Part shown: piece after piece, positions 45,375 to 56,569 of the stretch
Layout of the letters: the number at the start of each line of letters is the position of its first letter
Position numbering within the stretch: the stretch's first letter is position 1
Assembly: GCF_030272615.1 (NCBI RefSeq)
Contig: NC_081405.1
Location: 477,179,508 to 477,243,507, forward strand
Source: Cryptomeria japonica
Taxonomy: Eukaryota > Streptophyta > Pinopsida > Cupressales > Cupressaceae
Reading direction: 5' to 3'
Length of the DNA: 64,000 bases
The notes under the pieces: model-generated
Seen by the model: the letters and a program-made list of their open reading frames with translations, nothing else
Databases searched by the model: none
What the model was told of the DNA's origin: nothing
Position numbers and translations under genes: made by a program

Positions 45375-45689
45375 TGTTCGGTGTCGTGTAGTATCAATCT
45401 CCAAGTACTGTACACTCAGCATGTATCCTCACCGACTTTATTTGTTTCCCTAAAAATGCATGTTATAAGCGGTTGGGATGCTTAAGGCATTGTAAGGTTG
45501 ATGTACTTTTTTTTTGCTAGATAATAAGAAAGATTGGACAGTTGTGTATGGTGGACGTAACCCATTCTGGGTGAACCACGTTAAATCTCTGTGTTATCTA
45601 TTTCTTGTTTTATTTCTTTATCTTTTGTATTTAAATCTACATATAATTGTTAGTTCATATTTGCTTCGGATCTACTTGAAACCCTAACA
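45375..45689 (+). repeat. 3' LTR of the TNT1-like element (315 bp)
   Basis: Preceded by the polypurine tract CAAGTGGGAGAT. Starts TGTTCGGTG and ends AACCCTAACA, followed by ACTAG. It lacks the 97-bp insert of the 5' LTR. Confidence 0.9.
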
Positions 45690-45694
45690 ACTAG

Positions 45695-45808
45695 CTCTTT
45701 GGCATTAGCCCCAGCATTGGTGGACATGGTTAATTGTTCTAAACAATCATCATAGATGTTTCGGTCCTGGTAATTCACCTTCCATGTTAACTCTCTTCTA
45801 GGTGCCAT
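45695..45808 (-). pseudogene. Start of the X terminal-repeat ORF
   Basis: The ATG at 45808-45806 opens MAPRRELTWKVNYQDRNIYD and runs 38 codons to the TNT1-like target duplication. The frame continues exactly in phase at 40883, so the copia split a single ORF. Confidence 0.6.
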
Positions 45809-47921
45809 TCTAGTCAAAAAATTATATTACTAGAAGCTAACACAGACCTCCAATGAAGTAATTCACATAGCAGTTTTTTAGAACAAACCAAGAGTTATCA
45901 AGAAAAGCAAAGAAAACCTGATTATTCATGAAGGAAATCACCCTGTAAAAATTCGCTCTGCAACAAACTTTGATGAAACAATATTTAGGAATCAAGTTGA
46001 TGTGGACTGAATAGGACAAGTTGGCATTTAAGTTTTTTGGAAATTAACTCCACATGCTTCGACTTTCTTTTTAGAATTGAATTCACCAAATTGAATTCAA
46101 AATAGGCTCCAACAGGTCATAGTTTCTCTAAGTCTTTCCTCTATTTCTCTCTTTCGCTATTTCGTAGAACATAAAACCTGTTCTCTTTTCTATCGCGAAA
46201 CAATGTTGGTTGTTGGATCACGAGGACCTACATCACCTTTATCTCCATTTGATCTCTTTGCTTTAGTGTCGGGCCCTACCTCCTTCTTGCCACTTCATGG
46301 ACTTTAAAATTCATTCACTTTTCCTTCATGAGGCTACGCCAAGCATTAGATAAAACTCAAATCACCCACCATTTAACTCCAACAGGGGCGGTCAATTTAC
46401 TTACTAATCATGCCTCATTTTGATGGCTAATGGTTTTTTGCCATTTCACTGAATTTAAGGTGTGGGCATCTTCAGGCCACGAAACAACGAGAAGAGTTGG
46501 ATCAATCTTGAGATGAATGCCTTTTAAGTGGGCCCTTTACCCAACAATTAGTTACCCCACTTGTTTTTTGATTGAAAAATGCCACATGGCAGTCGGTCAT
46601 TAGCCTTGGAAACTACTCTAGGTTCCACCTATGATCAGCCACATGCTATCTTTATTATTCCCACATAACTGCTGGTTACACCTTGGCGGGCCCTCAACCA
46701 CTTTTAATACCACGTGTCACCTGACACATCACTATTGAGCTCCACAAAAGCGGTAGCTGTTATGCCATGTCACACCTTTGTGTGATCTCCACCTGTCTTT
46801 TGCGACTTCATGAACATTATTCTTTGTTTGGCTTGTAGCCATGAAACTACGAGAACCATTAGATCAAAACAAACCTGATCTACTTTTAGCTTCATGCCCT
46901 CCCTATCCTTTGAGCCCACCAGCCTTTTCACCACTTCACGAAGGTTAACCTACTGGCATCTTCTCTTCGCGAATTCACACGAGCCATTAGATCAAAACAA
47001 CTTGCTCATTTTATACTCCTTTCCATGGCAACCGTGCTCGGGCCCACTGTAAACCACCAACTAAGTGCCTCATCACTACTCTGTCACTACTAGCTGGACC
47101 TACCACATTCATTGCCATCTTTAGTGGGACCCACCACCTTTTCGCTACTTCATTGAAGGTAGAACTCATGCATCTCCTAGCCGTGAGTCAACGTGAGCCG
47201 TTGATCTCTTTCCAACCCGATCATTCTTTAACCCAAAGAAGTTCGCTTGCCACGGGGACCCACCAAAAACTTTCGCCATTTCGCAAAGGTTAAAAGACAT
47301 TCAGCTTGATCTCTTGAAACCACGTTGTCTGTCCAATCAGATGAAACTTGATCGGTGTTTAGCTTCAGTCTGAACCTATATGCTGGGTCCACCTCTTCCT
47401 TTTGCTACTTCGTTGAAGCTAACATACGCGAGCCATCAAATCAACAGAAAGTTGCATGATGCTTAAAAGGCCCGATGAACATTAGAAAAGGCATATTAAA
47501 TGCGAACAAAAATTAAATATTTAAAATGGACTGCCTAGGTAAATGACAAGGGGGGAACACTTTTATGATAAAGGGACCCATCACCTAAGTGAATAAAGTA
47601 ACACCAAATTAGAAACCAAAAGGGTTTTTCTCAGATATTGAAGTGACTTAAAACATAAACCTGAACCCCTTAGGATCTAAAGCAATTTTGAAAGAACATG
47701 GGTGATAGCAGACTCAAAAATTTTCAAAAATTTAGCCATTTATAGACTGAAAACATCCATTTTCAAAACAGTGACAATAGCGGCTCTGACTGGGGATGGT
47801 TGATCACAAGATCAACACAAGAAACTCAGAAACTCAAGAGAAACAGACCAAAAATGAGCCCAAAAACAACAACTAAAGAAAACCTAAATATATAAAAACA
47901 AGGACCTACTGTGCATGGACC
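45809..47921 (-). other. Non-coding stretch between X integrase and the terminal-repeat ORF
   Basis: It should contain the polypurine tract and the left border of X's terminal repeat, but I could not find either. A degenerate long-period repeat covers about 46130-47450. A decayed plus-strand tRNA-Arg PBS-like site is at 47786-47806. Confidence 0.5.
46130..47450. repeat. Degenerate long-period repeat, seven to eight units
   Basis: Each unit pairs a core like GCTACTTCRTGAAGG with, about 40-60 bases later, a core like CGAGCCATTAGATCAAA, often separated from the next by GGGCCCACC-like DNA. Cores fall near 46162, 46303, 46440, 46801, 46938, 47143, 47277 and 47406. Spacing is 120-360 bp, so units have decayed or lost pieces. 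Confidence 0.55.
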
Positions 47922-49299
47922 TCAAGAAAAGTAATGCTTCGGGAATTGTCCATGCACTAGAAATTCCTGTACTTCATCATTTATATTCTTCAGAAAGTAT
48001 GTGTCTTTTCCATTCACATCGTAGACCATAGAGGGGCCAATCCATAATGACTCAAACTTCTTATGCTTTCCCTTGTCCTGTCCTTTTGCATTTCACTGAA
48101 GAACAACATCACTGATTTGAAACTTCCTCAATGATGTCCTTTTGTCAAACAGATACTTAGACTACAATTGGATCTTCAAACTTCTCTTATGGGCTAAAGT
48201 TCTGATTTCTTCCATTTCCACCATCTGAATCATTTGGTCCTCCATAGGCTCAGACAAATCCATGGCTTTAACTTGTAGAAACTTATACACTAGAAGAAGA
48301 TTGTTTACTAGCACTCTAGCTTGTGTACCATAAACCAGTTCAAAGGGTGACATTCCAATGGCCTTCTTGATAGTAATTCTATCAGCCCACAAAGCTAACT
48401 TCAACTTTTGATCCCATGACCTCTTGTTCTCTTCTAAGATTTTCTTAATAATGTTCAGGAGGCTTTTATTATTGGATTCAACTTGTCCATTCCCTTGAGG
48501 ATGATAGGGTGAAGAGTAGGACATAATTATTCCATAGCTAGTGCAAAATGTAACAAACTCTTCAGATCTAAAACTCATGGCATTATCCATTAACTCCAAA
48601 TCTAGTTATAACATTATCCACAAGGAAATCGATGACAACTTTACTTGTAGCTCTCCTAGTGGGTATGGCTTCAATCCATTTAGTAAAATATTTAGTTGCT
48701 ACTATAATACACCTATGGCCTCTTCCTGATCTTTCAACAATTTCTCCAATAAAATCAATGCCCCACTGGACAAAAGGGGCTTCCACTGTGACCAGATTTA
48801 AAGGTAAAGCTCCATCATATTTTAGCTTAGATGAAAACCTTTGGCATGGGTCACATTTCCTTACATGTTCATGAGCATCTTTAAATAAGGTAGGCCAATA
48901 ATACCCAGCCCTGGCTATCTTTCTAGCAGTTGTCTTAGCAAAGTAATGACCTCCACATACTCCATCATGCATTTGAATCAACACTTCCTTGGCCTAGAAT
49001 TCATCCAAACACATTAACAATGCTCCATCTCTATTTCTCCAAAAAAGGTCACCCTGAATGAGAACATATATTTGTGACTTAAGCTTTAATGTCCTTTTCT
49101 GATTGTGGGTCATCCCTTCTGAAAATGTAGCATCTCTCAAGAAATGTACTACTTCTGAATACCAGGGTTGATGTTCAATATTGGTGACTACAATGTTTTC
49201 AACCTCAACATTGTTTATTTCAACACCAAGAAGATTGGATTCAGCCATAAGATTGGCTAGGCCTAAACCTCTCACCAATTTGGTGATCTTTATTTCCAA
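47922..49299 (-). pseudogene. X integrase, broken
   Basis: Reading leftward: TLKLKSQIYVLIQGDLFWRN, HHCC region MHDGVCGGHY ... CDPCQRF, core VQWGIDFIGEI (D), a frame change near 48595 close to the second Asp, YSSPYHPQGNGQVESNNKSL (E) and IGMSPFELVYGTQA. The C-terminus FESLWIGPSMVYDV and GQFPKHYF ends at 47922-47924. Stops near 48990 and 48160. Confidence 0.88.
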
Positions 49300-49689
49300 G
49301 TCAAATTCTTGGATTCAGTTAATCCATCTACACCTTTTGCCTATGACTTCAGATTGGGATAAAATGTCCTTGACTGCAGCATGTGGAACATAAGCAACTA
49401 CTTGTGCATTTACAAGATATGGCCTAAAAGCTTTGACAACTTTAACCAAAGCATATGCCTATTTTTCCATGATCTCATATTTTAATTCTGCTACTTGTAA
49501 AGACTTGCTATAGAAAGCTATGGTATGTTCATGTCCCTCATTGTCCTTTTGCAACAACATTGCAGCTACTATATGATATGAAGCAAACGAGAACAAAGAA
49601 AAGGGCTTACTATAATTTGGGGATTTCAACACAGGTGCTTCCTGAATAGCTCTTTTAATCTCAGCAAAAGTTTTTGAAGCTTCTTGATC
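49300..49689 (-). pseudogene. X gypsy-type RNase H, broken
   Basis: Continues from RT after a stop at 49690: EASKTFAEIKRAIQEAPVLK, FASYHIVAAMLLQKDNEGHE, HTIAFYSKSLQVAELKYEIM and, after another stop, FRPYLVNAQVVAYV. This is the RNase H attached to Ty3/gypsy RT. Several TAG/TAA stops. Confidence 0.8.
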
Positions 49690-50709
49690 CTAGCAAAATT
49701 TTGTATCCTTCTTGAGTAGTCTAACAATGGGCTTTACCACCTTTGTAAAGTTAGCAATGAATCTTCTAACAAAATTAACTTTTCCTAAAAAAGATTGAAT
49801 ACCTTTAACACTTTTTGGTTCAAGCACATTGTTTATTGCTTCAATCCTTTCAGGGTCTATCCTTACCCCTTCCTTGGAGACAATATGCCCCAACAACTTC
49901 CCTTCAGTAACAGCAAAATGACATTTCTTGGGGTTTAATGACACACCAAATTCCAAAGCTTTATTGAACACCTTTTCCAAATGTCCACAGTGGTCATCAG
50001 CCCTTTTAGAGAAACATGTTAAATCATCTTGGTACACAACCATGATGATGTTGATAAATTCTTTGAAGGCTACATCCATTCCTCTCTGAAATGTAGCTCC
50101 AACATTTTTTAATCCAAATGGCATCCTTACATAAACATGTGTTCCCCATGGGGTGGTGAAAGCGGTCTTGAATTGCTCAGATTCCTTCACTAGCACCTGG
50201 TTGTACCCTAAGAAACCATCCATCATTGACAAAAGATCACAACCAGCTACTCTTTGCAGCATGGCTTCCATATTGGGAGAAGAATAATTATCCTTCAAGG
50301 AAGCAACATTTAGATTTCTAAAATCTACACACAATCTTATGTCCCCATTCTTCTTTCTAACTAGGACCAAATTTGAGACCCATGAAGAATGTCTTATAGG
50401 TTTGATAATCCCCCCTTCCCTTAGCTTAGTCAATTCTTGTTGCATCTTGGTTTCTAGTAGGGGATTAATAGGTCTTTGATTTTGTCTGAAAGGCTTAGCA
50501 TCTAGAAGCAAAGGAACTTCATGCTGAAAAAGGTCTTGTCTATACACCTTTATGTCTTCATATGACCAAGCAAACACATGCTTATATCTCTTCAATAAAT
50601 TAGTAAGTTTAGTTCTGACATGAGGAGGCAATTTTTTTCCAATGTATACCAACTTAAGGGATAATTTTGTCCCCAAGTTTACTGTCATTATAGCTAAACA
50701 TGCCTTCAA
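49690..50709 (-). pseudogene. X reverse transcriptase, 339 codons open
   Basis: The longest undisturbed pol frame in X. Motifs in order: YKHVFAWSYEDI, RQNQRPINPLLETKMQQELT, NGDIRLCVDFRNLN, MMDGFLGYNQVLV, RMPFGLKNVGATFQRGMD, the catalytic VVYQDDL (YQDD at 50023-50034), SLNPKKCHFAVTEGKLLGHI and IQSFLGKVNFVRRFI. Gln at the second position of YxDD differs from the YVDD of T1. Complete palm and thumb are present, but the frame is cut off from its neighbours by stops. Confidence 0.9.
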
Positions 50710-51346
50710 GCTCTACCAACCCTTTTGGTATCTCATTTGTTTCCAACTAAACCAAATCATTGCCAAATACTATCTCTTTGTTGTCAACCACCTCTACTAA
50801 TGCATTGCAGTCAATCTTCCATCTTTCGTAATCATCAATGCATTGTATGAACCTAAGAATATCTTCATCATTGGCAAAAACTTGCCAACTATAGACATTA
50901 TCATGGATGGCAAGCCTAGATTTTATTTCCACAGTGGATATACCGGTTAGTGTTGCATCATCATTTTTCAATGCAACATTGGCTAAAAAGTCTTCCATGA
51001 TATTCTTGGATCCCTCTATCCAATTAATAGAAAAAGCACTAAAATGCTCAATGATATCCCAAACTGCATGCTTATACCTTTTTAATCTATCATTTTTTGA
51101 TGCATATTCAGATCTTACCTGAGAGACAACTAGTTCTGAATCTCCTAGAACTTTCAATAGTTGTATCCCATGCCTCTTTGCAACTTCAAGCCCCAATAAC
51201 AGAGCTTCATATTTTGCAGTGTTATTTATGCACTAAAAGGCTAATAGAAAGAAATATTTAAAAGTTATACCTGATGGGGATACAAAGAGAACTCCTGCTC
51301 TAGACCCTTCTTTGGAGCAAGCTCCATCAAAATGCATTTGCCATAT
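50710..51346 (-). pseudogene. X archaeal-type RNase H placed before RT
   Basis: After protease the frame reads WQMHFDGACSKEGSRAGVLF (first Asp block), then a stop near 51233, AKYEALLLGLEVAKRHGIQL (Glu block), KVLGDSELVVSQVRSEY (Asp block) and a final EDFLANVALK. These are the blocks of the second RNase H of Tat elements. In T1 and TatB it lies between RNase H and integrase; here it lies between protease and RT. A ~40-residue linker with an acidic stretch joins it to RT. Confidence 0.85.
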
Positions 51347-51880
51347 ACCATGTTTTTGTGATTCTAATTCAATCACAATGGAGTCAGTATTCTTTAACTG
51401 AGGTAAAATGGGTTGCACTCTAAAGTTGTCAAGATCCACATCAATCATACAATTGAGCATGCTAGGATCTATATTTTCAATCACTCTAAGAGCATGTGGT
51501 TCTCTATATAGTTTGAACTGATTCCCATTGATTGGGATGGTAGCATAAGATAGATCCAATTGGACATTTCCGCCTACAGCTACTGCCCACTGCCTAGATA
51601 ATAACATGCCACAATGAAGCTTAGTGTCAGTTACAATGACATCCATCTTATAGGTCGATTCAGGGAATGCTGCTATCTTTACTTCAACATCTCTCATCGT
51701 ACCTATCACAGGAACTTCCCTATTATCCATAGCATAGCATTTTCCATATACTATAGTCACTGATAATCCTAATTCTTTCATGACACCATAAGCCATTACA
51801 TTAGCAGCTCCACCTGAATCTATCATACAATTTTTTATCAACCGGTTGTTTACTAACAAAGTGACATAAAAAGGATGTAC
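51347..51880 (-). pseudogene. X retropepsin-like protease
   Basis: LVNNRLIKNCMIDSGGAANV holds an intact DSG catalytic triad. GVMKELGLSV, YKMDVIVTD and LHCGMLLSRQWAVAVGG complete a retroviral-type protease fold of about 110 residues. It runs into the RNase H domain without a stop. Confidence 0.82.
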
Positions 51881-51892
51881 TTGTGAAGGCTC

Positions 51893-52885
51893 TTAAGTAA
51901 TAGTTGTTCTGAAATAAACCTCTAGGGTTTGGAACTCCTGATCCTTTCCATTTTTAGCTGCACCGGTGGGTAGTACTGTGTTACTGTCAGATATATTCGA
52001 AAACAAAGACAAGGCAGCTTCTCTATGTTCTTTTATTTTCAATAACTCTATTAGTGGGATAGTAACTTTCATTTGTGTAAGAGCCTGAGCCATGTCGAAT
52101 GTGGAATTACTGCTAAACTCAGCATTAGCTTTAACTCTTTCTACCTTAGGTTGACTCGCCTTCTTTGTTGTAGTAGCTCCTTGTGTATCATTTGTATTGT
52201 TATCATCTGTACTCTTGGGTACATCTTTAATTTTATTTTTCTATTCTTGACCCATCTGAGGGGTAGTAGCACTACTTGTTGCCTTTTTCTAAAGTACCTC
52301 TTTTATAAACATAGAACTAGGTTCACCTTGATCACTATCCCTTTTGGTGCTCCTTAGGTTATAATTGTGCTTTGCCTTAGCTATAGCATCCTTGGTGAGA
52401 TTTTTCACTTCTTCCTCACTAGGCCTTCTAAGATGAACTTCTTCATCTTCAGTGATTACCACATTCAGAGAAGGATGCCAATCTAGTGTTACTTGTCCTT
52501 GAAAAGACCTTGTACTATCCAGCACATCACTAAATTCACTTTGTACTAATTCCTCATCACTTTCTACAATGGTTTCGAACATATTGATATTAGGCTCAAC
52601 CTCTTGCCTTAGGAACTCTTCAAGGGCTTGAGCTACTACACACTGATGAGGAGAATGTGGCCTGTCATGAGCAATACACCAGGGAGTGTTCTCTATATTG
52701 TGAACATTTTTTCCTTTTAAGGGATCAAGGCTGTCTTGGCTCTGAGCATTCTTAGGCTTCTCATTCTGAGGTTTACCATCCTTCCAGTTGGTATTATAAG
52801 GCATATAATGCAATCTGGGAGGCCTATCTTGCCAATTATAGTGAGGCTTATCATGTTCATTTACCTTAGCAGTTAGATTCTTCAC
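51893..52885 (-). pseudogene. X gag C-terminal and linker region
   Basis: Frames 52885-52289 and 52093-51893. A Pro/Asn/His-rich part is followed by WCIAHDRPHSPHQCVVAQA, a Cys/His cluster that could be a non-canonical zinc motif, then an acidic stretch (ETIVESDEELVQSEF) and KAKHNYNLRSTKRDSDQGEP. Near the end is MAQALTQMKVTIPLIELLKI, common just before the protease in this gypsy group. Stops between the frames. Confidence 0.7.
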
Positions 52886-52939
52886 AGCAGTGACTAACTT
52901 TTCTATCTTATCTTCCTCCTTAGCAACTTTGTTTGGTTG

Positions 52940-54571
52940 CTATTTTGTTTCATGCCATAGCCTACCATCAGTTCTTCTCCCTAATTTTCTAGATGCTTTC
53001 CTATTACTCTCCACATTGATAGAAATTTTGAATGCATCTCTTAGGCTATGTGGATTCTTATCCCTTAAAATGTAAGCCATTTTGGAATCAAATGCATTAT
53101 AATAAGTTTTTAGACACATGTTATCATCTAGTCTCATCACCTGACACAACCTATGCATGGCTTTCTGAAATCTAGCATTGAAATCGGTGACCATCTCATT
53201 ATCAGATTTTCTAATATTATTGAATTCATTTAACATGAAACTCACATTTTTTTTGTCACCATATTGCTCTTGAAAACAATTCTTGAAACCTTCCCAAGAC
53301 TCGATACTATTAATAGGGAGACCTCTAAACCAATCACTTGCATCATCTATTAGAAACTGGACAAATAACTTCATTATGACATCTTCATCAACTATCTCAT
53401 AATAATTTATCAAGTCACTAAAGGATTTTAAATGCACCTCTGCACTAATTGCATTATTTCCAGCAAACTTAGGGAGCCTATCTCTTAACTCAGTAGGAAC
53501 ATGGTTCGGATATCTAGGGATTCCATCAAAAAATAATTACCTGTACTGCTCTAAATTGATGGGTCTCCTTTGGAAATGGTTAGCAACATTGTTATTACCC
53601 ATGTTCATTCTCACAATAGGGATTTGAGTCTAAGAGATTTGATTATTCTGGTCAATTACAGGGGCTTGACTAACTATTGTTGTATTGATAGGCAAAGTGG
53701 GATAAATTTTAACAGGGGGGAGAGAAACTTGCTGAGAAATAGGCATATTGAGATCCTCTGATGGGAAAATGATAGGGGGAGCTTTGAGAAAACCAAATTT
53801 TTTTTTAACTTCCTGGTTAGCTGCCTCTAACTCAGCCTTTTCTAACTCCATTTGTAAATCTTCTTTCTCCTTCCTCATTCTTTCCATCTCCCTCTCATGC
53901 ACTGATAGTGTATGGGAGATCTCCACCATAGTCTTTGATCCTGACCCCCCTTCCATGCACTTTTGTTTTCCTTTATCAACCTCATTTCTAACAGGCTGTG
54001 GGTCACTAAAAACCTCCTTATTTGGTTGGATCACTGACTTATATGTTGGTTTTTCTTTGGGAACTAGAATTTCCCTAATCATAGGACCTTCATCATCACT
54101 TTTTTCCTTTTCTTGGGCTAACAATTCAAGATCAGCAATCTTCCTGAGAAGCCTATCTCTTTCCATCAGTTTTTCTTTGACTTCTCTCTCCCTATTTGCT
54201 TCCTTTTGGGCTCTTAAGGAAATTAAGTGATGGACCTTTCTATTTAGGTCTTCTATTTCTTGGGATGCTTCATCTTCATTAGGGAAGATCTCCCCAGAGT
54301 CAGATACGTTAACTTGGTCTATATCAATAAAGCTAATGTTTCCATCAACTGTTCTGGGCACAGAGTGTCTGACGATATTGGAACTACTTCTATCTTTTCT
54401 GAAAAAACTAACATGAGATAACTCTTGATTTAAAACTTGAACATAATCTATATTTCCAAATAATCCAGAATGAAATCCTAAAACATCATGTTCAGATTCT
54501 CGGGAAGAAGAATGAGACTTTGCATATACAGGTCTATTAGATACCTTACCAGCATTGTTACTTGTCAACAC
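52940..54571 (-). pseudogene. X gag capsid region and N-terminal coiled coil
   Basis: The N-terminal frame (54571-53630) has a strongly charged coiled-coil-like segment, for example REREVKEKLMERDRLLRKIA and HEREMERMRKEKEDLQMELE. The second frame (53437-52940) holds the retrotransposon gag fold: MKLFVQFLIDDASDWFRGLP, WEGFKNCFQEQYGDKKNVSF, MVTDFNARFQKAMHRLC and SLRDAFKISINVESNRKA. It would build the particle. Stops lie between the frames. The PBS is about 370 bases upstream. Confidence 0.85.
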
Positions 54572-54940
54572 CCATGCAACATTTGATGGTTCATGTTATA
54601 CTGATCTTTTTTGACCTCTTCGTGACTATTCAGGTAATCCCTCCTGCAACGTCTCACAAGGATGTTTCTTCATGAAGGACATAATATTCTTTCCTCCTTG
54701 CATTATTCTTGTTTCCTTTTAATAATTATCTTATTTTAAGGACTGGTTGAACTAATAGAGTCGCCACCCACAGATCTATGGGAAATATGAAAACAATCTT
54801 TGAACGAAATATTGCAAATCCTCAGGCCACCATCACATATCAAATATCATGCAATTCTTTTTTCTTTTTAATGAATATATCAAGACAACACTGATATTTT
54901 ATTGAGGCAACAATTAGCATCTGGATTCATAGTATGACTC
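54572..54940 (-). other. X leader between PBS and gag
   Basis: No ORF. A second site complementary to the same tRNA end, minus strand GTGGCGACTCTATTAG, lies at about 54760-54775. It may be a decayed or duplicated PBS. Confidence 0.5.
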
Positions 54941-54958
54941 TCCCCAACAGAGTGACCA
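54941..54958 (-). other. Primer-binding site of X (tRNA-Arg type)
   Basis: Minus strand TGGTCACTCTGTTGGGGA. It matches the complement of a plant tRNA-Arg 3' end (TGGCGACTCCGCTGGGGA) at 14 of 18 positions. Tat/Ogre elements commonly use tRNA-Arg. It lies 4 bases inside the terminal repeat. Confidence 0.7.
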
Positions 54959-54962
54959 CTTT

Positions 54963-55134
54963 TGTTGTTCTCAAAATCTAATTCCCCTTGAAACCCTTAT
55001 AATAAAATGATAAACTCTATCTGTAAAAGAGAGATCAAAGAGAAGGAAACTTCAGAGCAACATATGACAAGGTTTTACAACCTTCTACACTTTGAACTTA
55101 TCCAAAATTCAGGCGGGTATACCTAATGTGAATT
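54963..55134 (-). repeat. X 5' terminal repeat, inner segment
   Basis: Matches 36552-36722 with about nine differences in 165 bp. It is interrupted at GAATT (55130-55134) by copia B and resumes at 61801 with GAATT. Confidence 0.85.
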
Positions 55135-56184
55135 TTTTAGGTCCCGGAGACAACTAAGAGGGGAGGGTGAATTAGTTGTCTAATAAATTCAAACCAAAAC
55201 TAATTAACCACTTAATGCTTAATGCCGGTAAACCAGTTAAGTATGCCGGTAGATAGTGTTAACAGTAAATCGCTATACCAGTAAGGATTAATGCATGAAA
55301 CATAAACATAAAGTCATCCACAACACATGACACCAATATTTGTACGTGGAAACCCTATAAAGGGAAAAACCACGGTGGGAAACCTTACCCACAATCAGAT
55401 GATACTATTGCAGATAGTAAGTGTACAAAAAGGGTCTGCACATGCAGAAAGGCCAACAGCCTAAAGCTCACTACTCAATCACAAATGGGAGTCACACTGA
55501 CTACAGTTGGATGGTTAAATCCAATAAGAATGTACTGCACCAAATAGCATCTTCATATGCTAGATTCAGTATTGGTGTAATGCTGATATGCTTCTACAAA
55601 AACCTAACTTCACCTTCAAATGATGTCTTTGTGTATGCCTCTACTTGATCTCGCATATACCTTCACTTAAATCTTTTTTCGCATTCCACACTTGATCTTA
55701 CAAATAAGATCTTACATTTATACCCTAAGACCAATTTTAGTAGGTCGGCTCTACAAGATATTACAATAAAAACATTTTACAAATAATATAATATTCGATG
55801 CAATAACCGATTAAACATGTTAGCTTAATGCATTTACAATAATAATAAATCATCTCCATAGCGTGCCATGCTGATCTGGAAAAGATAAACCTGTCGGTGT
55901 AACCCTAGATAACCTGGACCTATTTGCCGGTAAAAGCAAATATGCAAATATGAATATACCAATGATTATTACTTCAAAATAAAGTGTCCACATGATGTCT
56001 TTGACATTACCAAGTGTCTTCCATGTCATTCCAGGTACCGATGAACAATATATCCTGCCGGTGAATCATATACTAGTAACTGTTGCACAGATTACTGCTT
56101 GCCGGTGAATGTTGTTGGATTTCCAAAGTAGGTGTATTTAGTAGGTGTTGACATCAATGACAAAACCATACCAAAATACCAAAA
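55135..56184 (-). repeat. 3' LTR of copia B (about 1050 bp)
   Basis: Plus-strand start TTTTAGGTCCC (partner copy TGTTAGGTCCC), end AAAATACCAAAA (partner AAAATATCAACA), so both terminal dinucleotides are damaged. It contains the conserved block GGGAAAAACCACGGTGGG near 55360. A small ATTTAGTAGGTG duplication near 56128 is not in the other LTR. Confidence 0.88.
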
Positions 56185-56199
56185 ATCTCCCCCTTTGGC
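56185..56199 (-). other. Polypurine tract of copia B
   Basis: Minus strand TGCCAAAGGGGGAGAT next to the 3' LTR. Confidence 0.85.
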
Positions 56200-56569
56200 A
56201 TTGATGGCAACACAAGATGGAAAAACCATGATAGTGCCAAAAAAAAATGCCAAATACAAAAACCAACAATCTCCATTTCTCCCCCTGGGAGTAACAATAC
56301 CAATCTTAGATACCAATTTCTCCTTAAATGTGTTTTTCAAAATCTCTCCCCTAAAATCTCTTTTTCTTACCAAAAAGATAACGTGTTTTTCCATAGATAT
56401 CTCTCCCCCTTTGACATCAAATGCCAAAGTCACAAAAAGTCAAGTTCATACAAAATACCAACCAATTCAATATACCAACTACTCCCCTTGAGAAGTAGCT
56501 TCCTCATCAAATACCGGAATAAAAGATTTGCCTATTTAATTCTGTCAGTTGATGACAATCATCAACTAT
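56200..56569 (-). other. Copia B 3' untranslated stretch
   Basis: No supported gene. Overlapping frames on both strands (56092-56595) are chance. Minus-strand purine-rich words such as CAGGGGGAGAAAT near 56275 and AAAGGGGGAGAGAT near 56400 recur. Confidence 0.5.

Larger units (their letters stand above)
40884..45689 (+). mobile_element. TNT1-like Ty1/copia element, complete but dead
   Basis: LTRs 40884-41293 and 45375-45689 flank gag, protease, integrase, RT and RNase H in copia order. A PBS for initiator tRNA-Met follows the 5' LTR. A perfect 5-bp target duplication ACTAG lies at 40879-40883 and 45690-45694. It is inserted in the X terminal-repeat ORF. The 5' LTR is about 95 bp longer than the 3' LTR because of an insert. 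Frameshifts and stops show it is no longer active. Confidence 0.93.

Noticed and set aside
53748-54230. 160-residue plus-strand ORF opposite X gag
   Set aside because: It is the antisense of the Lys/Glu coiled-coil region, giving a Ser/Phe/Leu-rich shadow.
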